Shown here: one piece after another, positions 1-7,715 of the stretch
Numbering within the stretch: the stretch's first letter is position 1
Layout: each line of letters starts with the position of its first letter
Source: Methylobacterium sp. R2-1
Lineage (GTDB): Bacteria; Pseudomonadota; Alphaproteobacteria; Rhizobiales; Beijerinckiaceae
Length of the DNA: 64,000 nucleotides
Reading direction: 5' to 3'
Assembly: GCF_014191355.1 (NCBI RefSeq)
Contig: NZ_JACHWM010000001.1
Span: forward strand, 372,001 to 436,000
Program-made: the position numbers and the translations under genes
Notes under the pieces: model-generated
Told to the model about the DNA's origin: nothing
The model's database searches: none
The model's input: only the letters and a program-made list of their open reading frames with translations

Positions 1-2
1 GC

Positions 3-392
3 CTCGGCCGATCCGGCAGCGCGACTGCCGATCTCCTCTCCGACCGCGCACGGCAGGCGATGGGTGGCAACGATCTGCCGCTTGCCGTCGAGCTGATGGA
101 CCGCGCCGTCGCCCTGGAGCCGAACTGGTCCGAGGGCTGGAGCCGGCGGGCGACCCTGTTCTGGCGCCTCTCCGATTCTGCGACCGCCATCGCCGACCTG
201 CAGCGCGCCCTCGTGCTGGAGCCACGCCACTTCGAGGCCTGGGCCGCCCTCGGAAAGCTCTACCTCGCGCAGGACGACAAGGGCCGCGCTCTCGACGCCT
301 TCCGCCGGGCGGAGGCGCTCTACCCACAATGGGACATGCTCAAGAAGGCAATCGAGAAGCTGACGCCGGATGTAGAGGGGCGCGACCTCTGA
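3..392 (+). CDS. TPR-repeat protein, 5' truncated by the window edge
   Basis: The reading frame is open from the first bases of the window and ends at TGA 390-392, so only the C-terminal ~129 residues are present. The visible part carries at least two tetratricopeptide repeats, with helix pairs ending in ALEPNW and VLEPRH and a third partial unit ending ALYPQW. TPR units are protein-protein interaction scaffolds; the partner cannot be read from the sequence. An internal ATG at 60 is probably not the start, because the coding pattern continues upstream of it. The hydrolase gene begins 10 bp downstream on the same strand, so the two are probably co-transcribed. Confident that it is a TPR protein; its function is unknown. 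Confidence 0.75.
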   Translation, partial: LGRSGSATADLLSDRARQAMGGNDLPLAVELMDRAVALEPNWSEGWSRRATLFWRLSDSATAIADLQRALVLEPRHFEAWAALGKLYLAQDDKGRALDAFRRAEALYPQWDMLKKAIEKLTPDVEGRDL

Positions 393-402
393 AACGCGCG
401 TC

Positions 403-1398
403 GTGAGCCTCGCCGGCCTCCTGCGCTTCGCCTCGGGCTTCGTCGCGGTGGCCGTCGGGCTCGTCGCGCTGCTTCTCGCCTGCGCGGCCATGGCGACGCG
501 GGTGATCGCCTGGCGCGTCGAAGCCCGCTATCGGGGAGCCGACCGAAGCGTCGACATCGCGGGCGGCCGCATCGCCTACCTTGAGGACGGGCCTGGGGAG
601 GAGGCACGGGCCACACTCGTCCTGCTCCACGGCGCCTCGTCGAACGCCTATGACCCGATGGAGGGCGTTGGACGTCATCTCTCGCGTGCGGGCTTCCGCG
701 TCATCGCCTTCGACCGTCCGGGATATGGCAACAGCGACCGAATCGGCGGTGCGGACGCCGCCTCGCCCGCCTTCCAGGGCAAGGTGCTGGGGCAGGCTCT
801 GGACCGCCTAGGGACCGGGCCGGTGATCCTTCTCGGCCACTCGTGGTCCGGTGCGCTCGCCTTGCGGATGGCCCTCGACCGTCCGGAACAGGTGGCCGGG
901 CTCGTCCTCGTCGCGCCCGTCGCGATGCCGTTTCCCCCACAACCGCTGCCCTGGTGGGCGAAGGTCGCGCTGACACCACCCGTCACGTGGTTGCTGACCC
1001 GTACCGTCGCCGTGCCGCTCGGCCTGTCTTACCTGCCCTCGGTCGCGGTCAGCGTTTTTCGGCCGGAGCGGGCGGTCGAGAACTATATCGAGGCGAGCCG
1101 CGCGCCGCTGATCCTCCGGCCGGGTTCGGCGCTCGCCAACATTCAGGATCTCGCCGGCCTTCCCGCTGCGATCGCCGAGCAGGCACCGCGCTACCAATCG
1201 ATCGGCGTCCCAAGCGTCATCGTCGCCGGGGAAGCCGACCCGATCGTCCAAACGCGCTTGCAGGCCGATCCGCTGAGCCGGGCGATGCCGCACGCCCGGC
1301 ATGTCGTGCTGCCGGGCGCCGGACACATGGTCACCTACACCGCCCCCGACCGGCTGGTGCGCGAAGTCGAGACCCTGGCGGAGGCGGTGGGACGCTAG
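403..1398 (+). CDS. Alpha/beta-fold hydrolase, membrane-anchored
   Basis: A 331-residue alpha/beta hydrolase starting at GTG 403. Residues ~8-30 form one hydrophobic segment (signal anchor), so the catalytic domain probably sits in the periplasm. The core shows the oxyanion strand LVLLHG (72-77), the FDRPGYG element (103-109), a nucleophile elbow GHSWSG with Ser147, a likely acid Asp279 (GEADP) and the catalytic His308 (GAGHM). The elbow has Ser where the classical GxSxG pattern has its last Gly, with Gly one position later. The substrate is unknown; family members include esterases, haloalkane dehalogenases and epoxide hydrolases. Its stop codon lies inside a long inverted repeat, and the next gene (pyk) is convergent. 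Confidence 0.85.
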   Translation: MSLAGLLRFASGFVAVAVGLVALLLACAAMATRVIAWRVEARYRGADRSVDIAGGRIAYLEDGPGEEARATLVLLHGASSNAYDPMEGVGRHLSRAGFRVIAFDRPGYGNSDRIGGADAASPAFQGKVLGQALDRLGTGPVILLGHSWSGALALRMALDRPEQVAGLVLVAPVAMPFPPQPLPWWAKVALTPPVTWLLTRTVAVPLGLSYLPSVAVSVFRPERAVENYIEASRAPLILRPGSALANIQDLAGLPAAIAEQAPRYQSIGVPSVIVAGEADPIVQTRLQADPLSRAMPHARHVVLPGAGHMVTYTAPDRLVREVETLAEAVGR

Positions 1399-1437
1399 CG
1401 TATCGCCTGGCCATGAAATCCAGGGCGATACGCTAGC
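1394..1437. repeat. Inverted repeat overlapping the hydrolase stop codon
   Basis: The left arm at 1394-1410 and right arm at 1420-1437 are complementary over 17 bp with one bulged base, around a 9-nt spacer. It lies between convergent genes, so it may act as a transcription terminator for one or both. There is no clear U-tract on the + strand. It could equally be part of a dispersed palindromic element. Confidence 0.6.
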
Positions 1438-1451
1438 CTCTTGTCTTGCAT

Positions 1452-1470
1452 CGGCTTTCTCCGAAAGCCG
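1452..1470. repeat. Second hairpin in the hydrolase/pyk intergenic region
   Basis: CGGCTTTC at 1452-1459 and GAAAGCCG at 1463-1470 form a perfect 8-bp stem with a 3-nt loop. With the preceding inverted repeat it makes the 96-bp gap between convergent genes almost entirely structured. It could be a bidirectional terminator or a mobile intergenic repeat; a genome-wide copy count is needed to tell. Confidence 0.5.
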
Positions 1471-1494
1471 GCGGCCACCGTTCGGGAAGATGCT

Positions 1495-2931
1495 CTAGGC
1501 CCGCTCGGCGTGTTCGCGGGTAACGAAGGCGATGCGTACCATGTTCGTCGCGCCTGGAATGCCGAACGGCACGCCCGCCACGACGATCACGCGATCACCG
1601 ATCTCGGCAAAGCGCTCGCGCACCGCGAACTTCGCGGCGCGGAAGGCCATGTCGTCCACGTCGCTGGCGTCTTTGGTGACGATCGGATGTACGCCCCAGG
1701 CCATGGTCAGGCGCCGCGCCGTCTCGCGCTTCGGTGTCAGGGCAATGACGCTGGCATTGGGTCGCGCACGCGCCAGCCGCAGCACCGTCGAGCCGGAATG
1801 GGTCCAGGCCATGATCGAGCGCAGGCCGAGCGCCTCGACGATCTGGTGCGCCGCCGCCGCAATGGCATCGGAGGCGGTCGGCTCGGGTTCGGAGCGCTGC
1901 GCCATCAGGATGGACCAGTAGAGCGCGTCGCGCTCCACCTGTTCGGCGATCCGGCTCATGGTGCTGATCGCCTCGACCGGAAACTGACCGGCAGCACTCT
2001 CGGCCGAAAGCATGACGGCATCCGCGCCCTCGTAGACGGCGGTGGCCACGTCCGACACCTCGGCGCGGGTCGGCACCGGCGCGGTGATCATCGATTCGAG
2101 CATCTGTGTCGCGACGACGACCGGCTTGCCCAGCCGGCGGGCGCCGCGGGTGATCCGCTTCTGAACGCCTGGCACCTGCTCGAGCGGCATCTCGACGCCG
2201 AGGTCGCCGCGGGCGACCATGATGCCATCCGAGATCTCGATGATCTCATCGAGGCGCGAGAGGGCCTGCGGCTTCTCGATCTTGGCCATCACCTGGGCAC
2301 GCCCGGCGGCAACCTTCTTCACCTCGGCCACGTCCTCGGGCCGCTGTACGAAAGAGACGGCGATCCAGTCGGCGCCGGCCGCCAGTCCCGCTTCGAGATC
2401 GCCTCGATCTTTCTCGGTCATCGCCGGCAGCGGCAGCACGGTATGGGGCAGCGACACGCCCTTGCGATTCGAGATGCGTCCGCCGACCTCGACGCGAGTG
2501 ACCGCACGCCCCTCGCTGACCTCGGTGACGACGAGGCGAAGCTTTCCATCGTCGATCAGAATCCCGTGATCGGGCTCCAGTGCCGACAGGATCTCCGGAT
2601 GGGGCAGGAAGACGCGATCGGCATTGCCCGGCGTCGGATCCGAATCGAGCACGAAGGTCTGGCCGTTCTCCAACTCGGCTGCGTCGCCGACGAAGGTGCC
2701 CAGCCGCAGCTTCGGGCCCTGCAGGTCCACGAGGATGCCGATCGGGCGCTTGGCCTCGCGCTCGATGGTGCGGATCACCTCGATTCGCTCGGGCAGCTTT
2801 TCGCGGGCCAAGTGGCTCATGTTGATGCGGAATACGTCCGCACCGGCGTGGAATAGCTTCTCGATCATCTCCGGCGTGTCGGATGCCGGGCCGAGAGTTG
2901 CGACGATTTTGGTGCGGCGCGAGCGCTTCAA
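1495..2931 (-). CDS. pyk: Pyruvate kinase
   Basis: Converts phosphoenolpyruvate plus ADP to pyruvate plus ATP. From the chosen start the protein has 478 residues, the usual length. Visible signatures are FRINMSH (34-40, with the active-site Arg), the catalytic lysine stretch MAKIEK (215-220, Lys217), MVARGDLGVE (238-247, metal and phosphate site), TQMLES (275-280) and the EGADAVMLSAE block (301-311). I chose the TTG at 2931 because it gives the family N-terminus MKRSRRTKIVATLGPAS and is preceded by GGAGG with a 5-nt spacer; an ATG at 3069 would add 46 non-conserved residues. It is divergent from the outer-membrane protein gene. In a serine-cycle methylotroph this enzyme competes with PEP carboxylase for PEP. 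Confidence 0.95.
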   Translation of the reverse strand: MKRSRRTKIVATLGPASDTPEMIEKLFHAGADVFRINMSHLAREKLPERIEVIRTIEREAKRPIGILVDLQGPKLRLGTFVGDAAELENGQTFVLDSDPTPGNADRVFLPHPEILSALEPDHGILIDDGKLRLVVTEVSEGRAVTRVEVGGRISNRKGVSLPHTVLPLPAMTEKDRGDLEAGLAAGADWIAVSFVQRPEDVAEVKKVAAGRAQVMAKIEKPQALSRLDEIIEISDGIMVARGDLGVEMPLEQVPGVQKRITRGARRLGKPVVVATQMLESMITAPVPTRAEVSDVATAVYEGADAVMLSAESAAGQFPVEAISTMSRIAEQVERDALYWSILMAQRSEPEPTASDAIAAAAHQIVEALGLRSIMAWTHSGSTVLRLARARPNASVIALTPKRETARRLTMAWGVHPIVTKDASDVDDMAFRAAKFAVRERFAEIGDRVIVVAGVPFGIPGATNMVRIAFVTREHAERA

Positions 2932-3302
2932 TGGAGCCTCCAACACCCGCTGGACCCGCAGATCGCGGACATCGCGCGCGGGAACGGCCCGGCAGATGTG
3001 CGACACCTTGTGAGGCGGTGCCGATGGCCGGACAGGGGCTTGGGGGCCACAAGCATCGCTCCGCGCCATAGGTCAAGGCCGCACTACGGACACGTGTCAG
3101 GAATTTTCCGACAGGAGGAACCTTTTCTTTGAAACCTCGTTTTTTCGCCGCTCAACTTCGCGGTACTTGAAGGTTTAACGCTTCGTGAAGGCAACTGGAG
3201 CGGCATCCGCGCTGCGTGTTGCTGGAAAGTCATATGCAGCTTGGCCGCACCGCTGCTAGCGTCAGCGTTGAAATCAGCACTTTTCAAGAGGCGATCCTTA
3301 CC
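2932..3302. promoter_or_regulatory. Divergent intergenic region between pyk and the outer-membrane protein
   Basis: About 370 bp without a convincing gene. It must hold the pyk promoter (minus strand) and the promoter of the outer-membrane protein (plus strand). It also contains the EcfG-like site listed separately. The region is locally AT-richer around 3120-3180 than its surroundings. Confidence 0.5.
3117..3141 (+). promoter_or_regulatory. Putative EcfG (general stress) promoter, GGAAC-N16-CGTT
   Basis: GGAAC at 3117-3121 is followed after exactly 16 nt by CGTT at 3138-3141. This matches the consensus of the alphaproteobacterial general-stress sigma factor EcfG, controlled by PhyR/NepR. 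It points toward the outer-membrane protein gene 160 bp downstream. The match is seen in sequence; activity is inferred. Confidence 0.5.
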
Positions 3303-4160
3303 GTGATCAGAGCACTCCTTCTGGGCAGCGCCGCAGCGCTCGCGACCACCGCGGCCCTTGCCGCCGACCTGCCCCGCCGCGAGGCTCCGCCGGTCGCATT
3401 CGCCCCGATTCCCGTCTTCACCTGGACCGGCTTCTATGCCGGCCTGCACACGGGCTACGCCTTCACGGACAACCCGAACATCCAGACCCGCGGCAACGAT
3501 CCCTTCACCGTTGCCAACGTCTCGCTCGGCCGCCGTGCCGCCTCCATCAAGAGCGAGGTCGACGGCTTCTCCCGCATCGGTGGCGGCTTCGGCTACAACG
3601 TTCAGTTCACGCCCGGCTCCGGCTTCGTGGCGGGCATTGCCTTCGACGCCACCTGGCTCGACCTCGACAAGCGGACCGGCTTCTACGGCACGCCGAACCC
3701 GGTCGTCGGCAATGCCAGCGTCTACACGCAGGACCTCGACTTCCTCGGCACCGTCAACGGCAAGCTCGGCTACGCCTTCGACCGGTTCTTCGTCTACGGC
3801 ACCGGCGGTCTCGCTTTCGGTCACGTCAGCTACGGCGCGGACTTCTACAACCCGGGTGCCACCGTCCTGCAGTACACCGGCGGCGGTCGCAAGATCTTCG
3901 AGACCGGCTACAACTACGGCGGCGGCATCGAGTACGCGATCCCGGTTGACAGCTTCCTGAACTACTTCTCCGTCGGCCGCTGGCTCGGGATCAAGTCCGA
4001 CGTGACGATCAAGGCGGAGTACATCCGCTACGACCTCGGCAGCCGCAACGTGCTGATCAACCAGACCGCGCCGGTCCCGCCCGGCTCCTACACCTCGCGC
4101 TTCTCCACCGAGGGCAGCCTGATCCGCGCCGGCTTTAACTACAAGTTCGGTGGTCTCTAA
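3303..4160 (+). CDS. Outer-membrane beta-barrel protein (porin/Omp25-like)
   Basis: A 285-residue secreted protein starting at GTG 3303, with a signal peptide (hydrophobic core ~4-18, cleavage near ALA-ADLP). After cleavage it shows the family start FTWTGFYAGLHTGYAF and repeated amphipathic strands rich in Gly, Tyr and Phe, ending in FNYKFGGL as expected for an outer-membrane barrel of about 8 strands. Homologues in Rhizobiales (Omp25/Omp31, opacity-like proteins) stabilise the envelope rather than form defined channels. An in-frame ATG at 3216 would place 29 residues before the signal peptide and is unlikely. A terminator follows directly, so it is probably monocistronic. An EcfG-like promoter lies upstream. 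Confidence 0.85.
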   Translation: MIRALLLGSAAALATTAALAADLPRREAPPVAFAPIPVFTWTGFYAGLHTGYAFTDNPNIQTRGNDPFTVANVSLGRRAASIKSEVDGFSRIGGGFGYNVQFTPGSGFVAGIAFDATWLDLDKRTGFYGTPNPVVGNASVYTQDLDFLGTVNGKLGYAFDRFFVYGTGGLAFGHVSYGADFYNPGATVLQYTGGGRKIFETGYNYGGGIEYAIPVDSFLNYFSVGRWLGIKSDVTIKAEYIRYDLGSRNVLINQTAPVPPGSYTSRFSTEGSLIRAGFNYKFGGL

Positions 4161-4188
4161 GTCTTACACCGATCATTGATCGGATTCG

Positions 4189-4220
4189 GCGGGCGTCCCT
4201 TGAGGGCGCCCGCTTTCGTT
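4189..4220 (+). terminator. Terminator of the outer-membrane protein gene
   Basis: A GC-rich stem (left arm from 4189, right arm 4203-4213, one bulged T) is followed by a short T-rich run, CTTTCGTT. It starts 28 bp after the stop codon. Confidence 0.7.
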
Positions 4221-4490
4221 CGTGCGGTACGATCAGAGATCACTACAGCGCGTTTTCGAGCAAGATCGTCCACAGATGGCGCGCGATCGCGCGCAACCGT
4301 GACTCAGTTTCCGCACGATTGATGTTGCTTCGCCCGCCCCTGTGACGGGCCGGATGACCGATACGGCGTTCGCTCCGTCAGCCGAGATGATCCGGCACGG
4401 CGGCGTCGATCGGCCTTCTACGGGTGGTTTCGCCACATGAGCGGTATGGCGACACCGGAGCAGCTCCGATCACGCCCGAGGACGCCCGCC
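4221..4490. other. Non-coding gap with a 16-bp palindrome
   Basis: No convincing gene in this stretch between the porin terminator and the end of the DUF1036 gene. The one notable element is GCGCGCGATCGCGCGC at 4279-4294, a perfect 16-bp palindrome centred on GATC. Confidence 0.5.
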
Positions 4491-4982
4491 TCACGGCCCA
4501 CCCGCCAGCGGTTGTCCGGGATCGGAGAGCTGGATCGTCCAGTTCCGCTGCTGGCCGGTATCGACCTCGATAAAGCCGTTGCGGTCGAAGCCGCGGGCCA
4601 GACAGTCCTCAACGCCGCGGATCGTGAAGGTGGTATCGCGGGTGCACATCATCGCGCGGCCGCTCCACTCGCCGCCGCGCGTATAGTCGACGGCGTAGAT
4701 GTAGTAGAACTGTGCCGCCAGCGATCCCCGAAGCAAGGTCTCGCAGTTGCGCGGTTTCAGTTCCCACCAGCCTTCCGTCACCCAACCCTGCGCATCGCGG
4801 TAACCCAGCGTCACGCCAACCTTGCTGGCGGTCTGGTTGCACAGGCGCAGGTCGGCGAGAGCGGGGAGGGGAAGGGCGGCGAGTCCCGCCGCGAGGCTCA
4901 GGCCCAGAAGAGCCCGGTGCCGAGCGCGGCGGACTTTCGATCGGGTTTCAGCCCACAAGGATGACGCGGCAATCGTTGACAT
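4491..4982 (-). CDS. DUF1036 secreted protein
   Basis: 163 residues from ATG 4982. An N-terminal stretch with Arg residues and then a hydrophobic core (about 26-43) ending PALA gives an exported mature protein starting DLRLCNQT. The family-typical features are NQTASKVGVTLGY, a GWWELKP stretch and four cysteines (in LCN, NCET, MMCT, EDCLA) that could form two disulfides. DUF1036 has no known biochemical role; it occurs in alphaproteobacteria as a small periplasmic integral or associated protein. The start overlaps the end of glycerate kinase by 35 bp on the same strand, so the two are probably translated from one mRNA. An upstream ATG at 5015 is possible but would lengthen the overlap. Confidence 0.75.
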   Translation of the reverse strand: MSTIAASSLWAETRSKVRRARHRALLGLSLAAGLAALPLPALADLRLCNQTASKVGVTLGYRDAQGWVTEGWWELKPRNCETLLRGSLAAQFYYIYAVDYTRGGEWSGRAMMCTRDTTFTIRGVEDCLARGFDRNGFIEVDTGQQRNWTIQLSDPGQPLAGGP

Positions 4983-6261
4983 TGGTTCGGGTGGGACCCG
5001 GCTGAACAAGATCACCGATTGTCGCGAAGAATCGCGTCGAATCGTTGTCCGTCAGCATGGCCTGCGGATCTAGGCCGGCGGCCCGCGCCCGCGCCAGGGT
5101 CGTCTCGTCGACGAGACCGCCGGCCGGATCGGTCGCCGCGCCGCGCCCGCCATCGGTGCCGTCGGTGTCGGCGGCGATGCCGGCAATGCCCTCGGCGCCG
5201 TCGAGCGCGAGAGCGAGCGCCAACGCGTATTCCTGGTTCGGCCCACCGTCACCCTCACCGCGGATGGTGACGGTGAGTTCGCCGCCCGAGATCAGCGCCA
5301 CGCGTCGTCCTGCCTGCTTCGCATCCAGCGCGAGCCGGGCATGCTCGGCAGCCACCTCGCGGGCCTCGCCCTCAAGGTCGGAGCCCAGCATCACCGGCTC
5401 GTAGCCGGCGCGGCGCGCTGCCTCGGCCGCGGCCTCGAGGGCGTCGATCGGACGGGCGATGATGCGGTACTCGGCGCGGGCGAAGGCCGGATCGCCCGCC
5501 TTCGGCGTCTCGTTGGCCGGATCGTTCAGCAGCGCCAGTGCCGAATCGGGTAGGGTGATGCCGCGGCGCTCGCAGATCGACCGCGCGTCGGCCAGCGTCG
5601 AGGGGTCCGGCACGGTCGGGCCGGAGGCGATCACCGAGGGATCGTCATGCGGCACGTCCGAGATCGCCAGCGTCAGGATCGACTTCGCGTTCCGCGCAGC
5701 GACCGCGAGGCGACCACCCTTGATGCGCGAGAGGTGCTTGCGTACGGCGTTGATCTCGTTGATCGGTGCGCCCGAGCGCAGAAGCGCCTTGGTGATCGCC
5801 TGCTTCTCCGCGAGCGTCAGATTGCCGGCCGGAGCGATCCAGTTCGCGGAGCCGCCGCCGGAGAGCAGCACCAGAACCTCGTCTTCCGGGCCGGCGCTCG
5901 CAGCGATGGCGAGTGCTTCCTTCGTCGCTTCGATGCCCGCCGCGTCGGGGACCGGATGGCCCGCCTCGACCATGCGGATGCCGGGCGCATCCTCGCCATA
6001 GCCGTGGCGGGCGACCGCCAATCCGACGATCCGGTCCTCCGGTACGCCGTGCTCCTGGCGGTAGAACCGGCTCGCCACCGCGGCCATGCTGCCGCCGGCC
6101 TTGCCCGCACCGAGAATGATGAGCCGTCCCGGCATCGGCGCCGGCAGGTGCCCGACGAGGCACTTGCGCGGGTGGGCGGCGGCGATCGCCTCGTCGAGGA
6201 TCGTCGAGAGGAGGGCGCGTCGCTCCGCGTGGGCCGGATCGGTCGGGGCAGGGGCGGTCAT
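4948..6261 (-). CDS. gckA: Glycerate 2-kinase (MOFRL/DUF4147 family)
   Basis: Phosphorylates D-glycerate to 2-phosphoglycerate. In serine-cycle methylotrophs this is the step that carries hydroxypyruvate-derived glycerate to enolase. The 437-residue protein has the N-terminal DUF4147 domain with the glycine-rich LIILGAGKAGGSMA (47-60) and LLSGGGSANW. KHLSRIKGGRL and the ISDVPHDDPSVIASGPT block precede the C-terminal MOFRL domain, which has ISGGELTVT, GGPNQEYALALA and DTDGTDG. Length and motifs fit the class II kinase described as GckA in Methylobacterium extorquens; the same family is called TtuD in tartrate users. It is followed by and overlaps the DUF1036 gene. The upstream 194 bp separate it from a divergent amidohydrolase. 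Confidence 0.92.
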   Translation of the reverse strand: MTAPAPTDPAHAERRALLSTILDEAIAAAHPRKCLVGHLPAPMPGRLIILGAGKAGGSMAAVASRFYRQEHGVPEDRIVGLAVARHGYGEDAPGIRMVEAGHPVPDAAGIEATKEALAIAASAGPEDEVLVLLSGGGSANWIAPAGNLTLAEKQAITKALLRSGAPINEINAVRKHLSRIKGGRLAVAARNAKSILTLAISDVPHDDPSVIASGPTVPDPSTLADARSICERRGITLPDSALALLNDPANETPKAGDPAFARAEYRIIARPIDALEAAAEAARRAGYEPVMLGSDLEGEAREVAAEHARLALDAKQAGRRVALISGGELTVTIRGEGDGGPNQEYALALALALDGAEGIAGIAADTDGTDGGRGAATDPAGGLVDETTLARARAAGLDPQAMLTDNDSTRFFATIGDLVQPGPTRTNVNDCRVILVG

Positions 6262-6455
6262 GAGCGTCCTCGCACGGTTCTTGTTTGAGCGTTTGCTTGC
6301 CCGAGCGCTGCCGTGCCGGCAAGCCTCCGCGGTTTCACAAAACTTTCGTGCTGCGGAGCATTCTTTTTGACCGCGGCGCGATCCAGGCCTTCCGCGGGCC
6401 AGCCATACCGAGTGTGCCCCTTCCGATCCTGCCGTGCCGGCCCAGATAAGCGCCC
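6262..6455. promoter_or_regulatory. Divergent intergenic region gckA / N-formylglutamate amidohydrolase
   Basis: 194 bp with no gene. It must carry the gckA promoter on the minus strand and a promoter for the amidohydrolase on the plus strand. I see no clear operator palindrome in it. Confidence 0.45.
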
Positions 6456-7229
6456 ATGCTGGCCATTGAACCCGAGACCCAAACGCTCCCCGAACATCCT
6501 GTGGAACGCATCGAGGGCGATCCGTCCCGCGGTCTCCTGCTCGTGTGCGAACACGCCTCGAACGCGGTGCCGGAGGATCTTGAGCGGCTCGGCCTTCCGG
6601 AGCGGGAATTCTCCCGCCACATCGCCTACGACATCGGCGCGGCCGAGGTCACCCGCCGGCTAGCCGCCCGGCTCGGCGTGCCGGCCGTCCTGACACAGTT
6701 CTCGCGACTGATCATCGACCCGAACCGGGGGCGGCTCGACCCTACCTTGGTGATGCGCCTTTCCGACGGTGCGATCGTGCCCGGCAATGCCCGCATCGAC
6801 GCCGCCGGCATCGCCGAGCGTATCCGGCGGTTCTACGTGCCCTTCGACCGGGCCGTGGACGAGGCCGTCGCCGGTGCCGAGACGGCCGGCGTGCGACCGA
6901 TGTTCGTGACCATGCACAGCTTCACACCGTTCTGGCGCACCATCGCCCGGCCCTGGCAGGTCGGCGTGCTCTACGACCGGGATGCCGGGTTGAGCCGTCT
7001 GCTCATCGAGGCGCTGAGGGCCGATCCGGCGGGCCTGTGCGTGGGCGACAACCAGCCTTACGGCGGCGGCCTGCCCGGCGACACGATCGACCGGCATGCC
7101 ACTGCCCGTGGGCTACCCAATTCCCTGATCGAGATCCGCCAGGATCTGATCGGCGGGCCCGAGGGCCAGGAGGAGTGGGCGCAGCGCTTCGCCCGCATCC
7201 TGGGGCCGATGCTGCGTCCGCCGGCTTGA
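6456..7229 (+). CDS. N-formylglutamate amidohydrolase family protein
   Basis: 257 residues, the family's usual length. N-formylglutamate amidohydrolase hydrolyses N-formyl-L-glutamate to glutamate and formate in histidine degradation, but many homologues act on other N-acyl amino acids. Visible family features are LLVCEHASNAVP (29-40), HIAYDIGA, the SRLIIDPNR block, MHSFTPF (metal and substrate region) and LYDRDAGLS. No other hut genes are near, so a role in histidine breakdown cannot be claimed from context. In a formate-using methylotroph, release of formate would be easily absorbed. Family confident, substrate not. Confidence 0.85.
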   Translation: MLAIEPETQTLPEHPVERIEGDPSRGLLLVCEHASNAVPEDLERLGLPEREFSRHIAYDIGAAEVTRRLAARLGVPAVLTQFSRLIIDPNRGRLDPTLVMRLSDGAIVPGNARIDAAGIAERIRRFYVPFDRAVDEAVAGAETAGVRPMFVTMHSFTPFWRTIARPWQVGVLYDRDAGLSRLLIEALRADPAGLCVGDNQPYGGGLPGDTIDRHATARGLPNSLIEIRQDLIGGPEGQEEWAQRFARILGPMLRPPA

Positions 7230-7288
7230 CGAGAGAAGAGCGTGGGACGACCTCTGCGGCATCCCATCGACGCTGCGAGAGGCACCCC

Positions 7289-7609
7289 ATGACCGAACCC
7301 CTGAGCCGAATCGACCCCGCGACGCAGACCGAGCTGGAGGCGGCCGTCTTCCGCCGCCTCGTCTCGCATCTACGCAACCGCACCGACGTGCAGAACATCG
7401 ACCTGATGAATCTCGCGGGCTTCTGCCGCAACTGCCTGTCGAACTGGCTCAAGGACGCGGCCGACGAGCGCGGCCTCGACCTCTCGAAGGATCAGAGCCG
7501 CGAGCACGTCTACGGCATGCCCTACGAAGAGTGGAAGCGGAAGCACCAGACCGAGGCGAGCCCCGAGCAGCAGGCGCGCTTCTCCTCCGGTGAGGCCGGC
7601 GGTCACTGA
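7289..7609 (+). CDS. DUF1244 family protein
   Basis: A 106-residue soluble protein of unknown function, conserved across proteobacteria. The start at ATG 7289 is chosen because the family begins close to here; the upstream part of the open frame is not conserved-looking. The core is FRRLVSHLRNRTDVQNIDLMNLAGFCRNCLSNW, with a CRNC (CxxC) pair that could bind metal or form a disulfide, then a HVYGMPYEEWKRKHQ segment. It is predicted all-helical. It lies 59 bp after the amidohydrolase and 106 bp before gapR, all on the same strand. No function can be assigned. Confidence 0.85.
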   Translation: MTEPLSRIDPATQTELEAAVFRRLVSHLRNRTDVQNIDLMNLAGFCRNCLSNWLKDAADERGLDLSKDQSREHVYGMPYEEWKRKHQTEASPEQQARFSSGEAGGH

Positions 7610-7615
7610 CGAGCG

Positions 7616-7661
7616 GCCCCGGCATCAACGAGCGGGTAAGGTTGATGCCGTAATCCCGGGG
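7616..7661. repeat. Long hairpin between the DUF1244 gene and gapR
   Basis: GGCATCAAC (7621-7629) pairs perfectly with GTTGATGCC (7641-7649). Flanking GCCCC and GGGGC could extend the stem across an internal loop. There is no U-tract, so it is either an mRNA structure in the gapR leader or a factor site. Confidence 0.5.
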
Positions 7662-7715
7662 CATCCGGCGTGGGTCCTCGGGCGCACGCCATCCCTCGCG
7701 TGAAGGAGCGCCGCC

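Noticed and set aside
1441..2856. Long open frame on the + strand opposite pyruvate kinase
   Set aside because: It is the antisense shadow of a confidently assigned gene, a common artefact at high GC; the product is rich in Arg, His and Gly with no recognisable domain.
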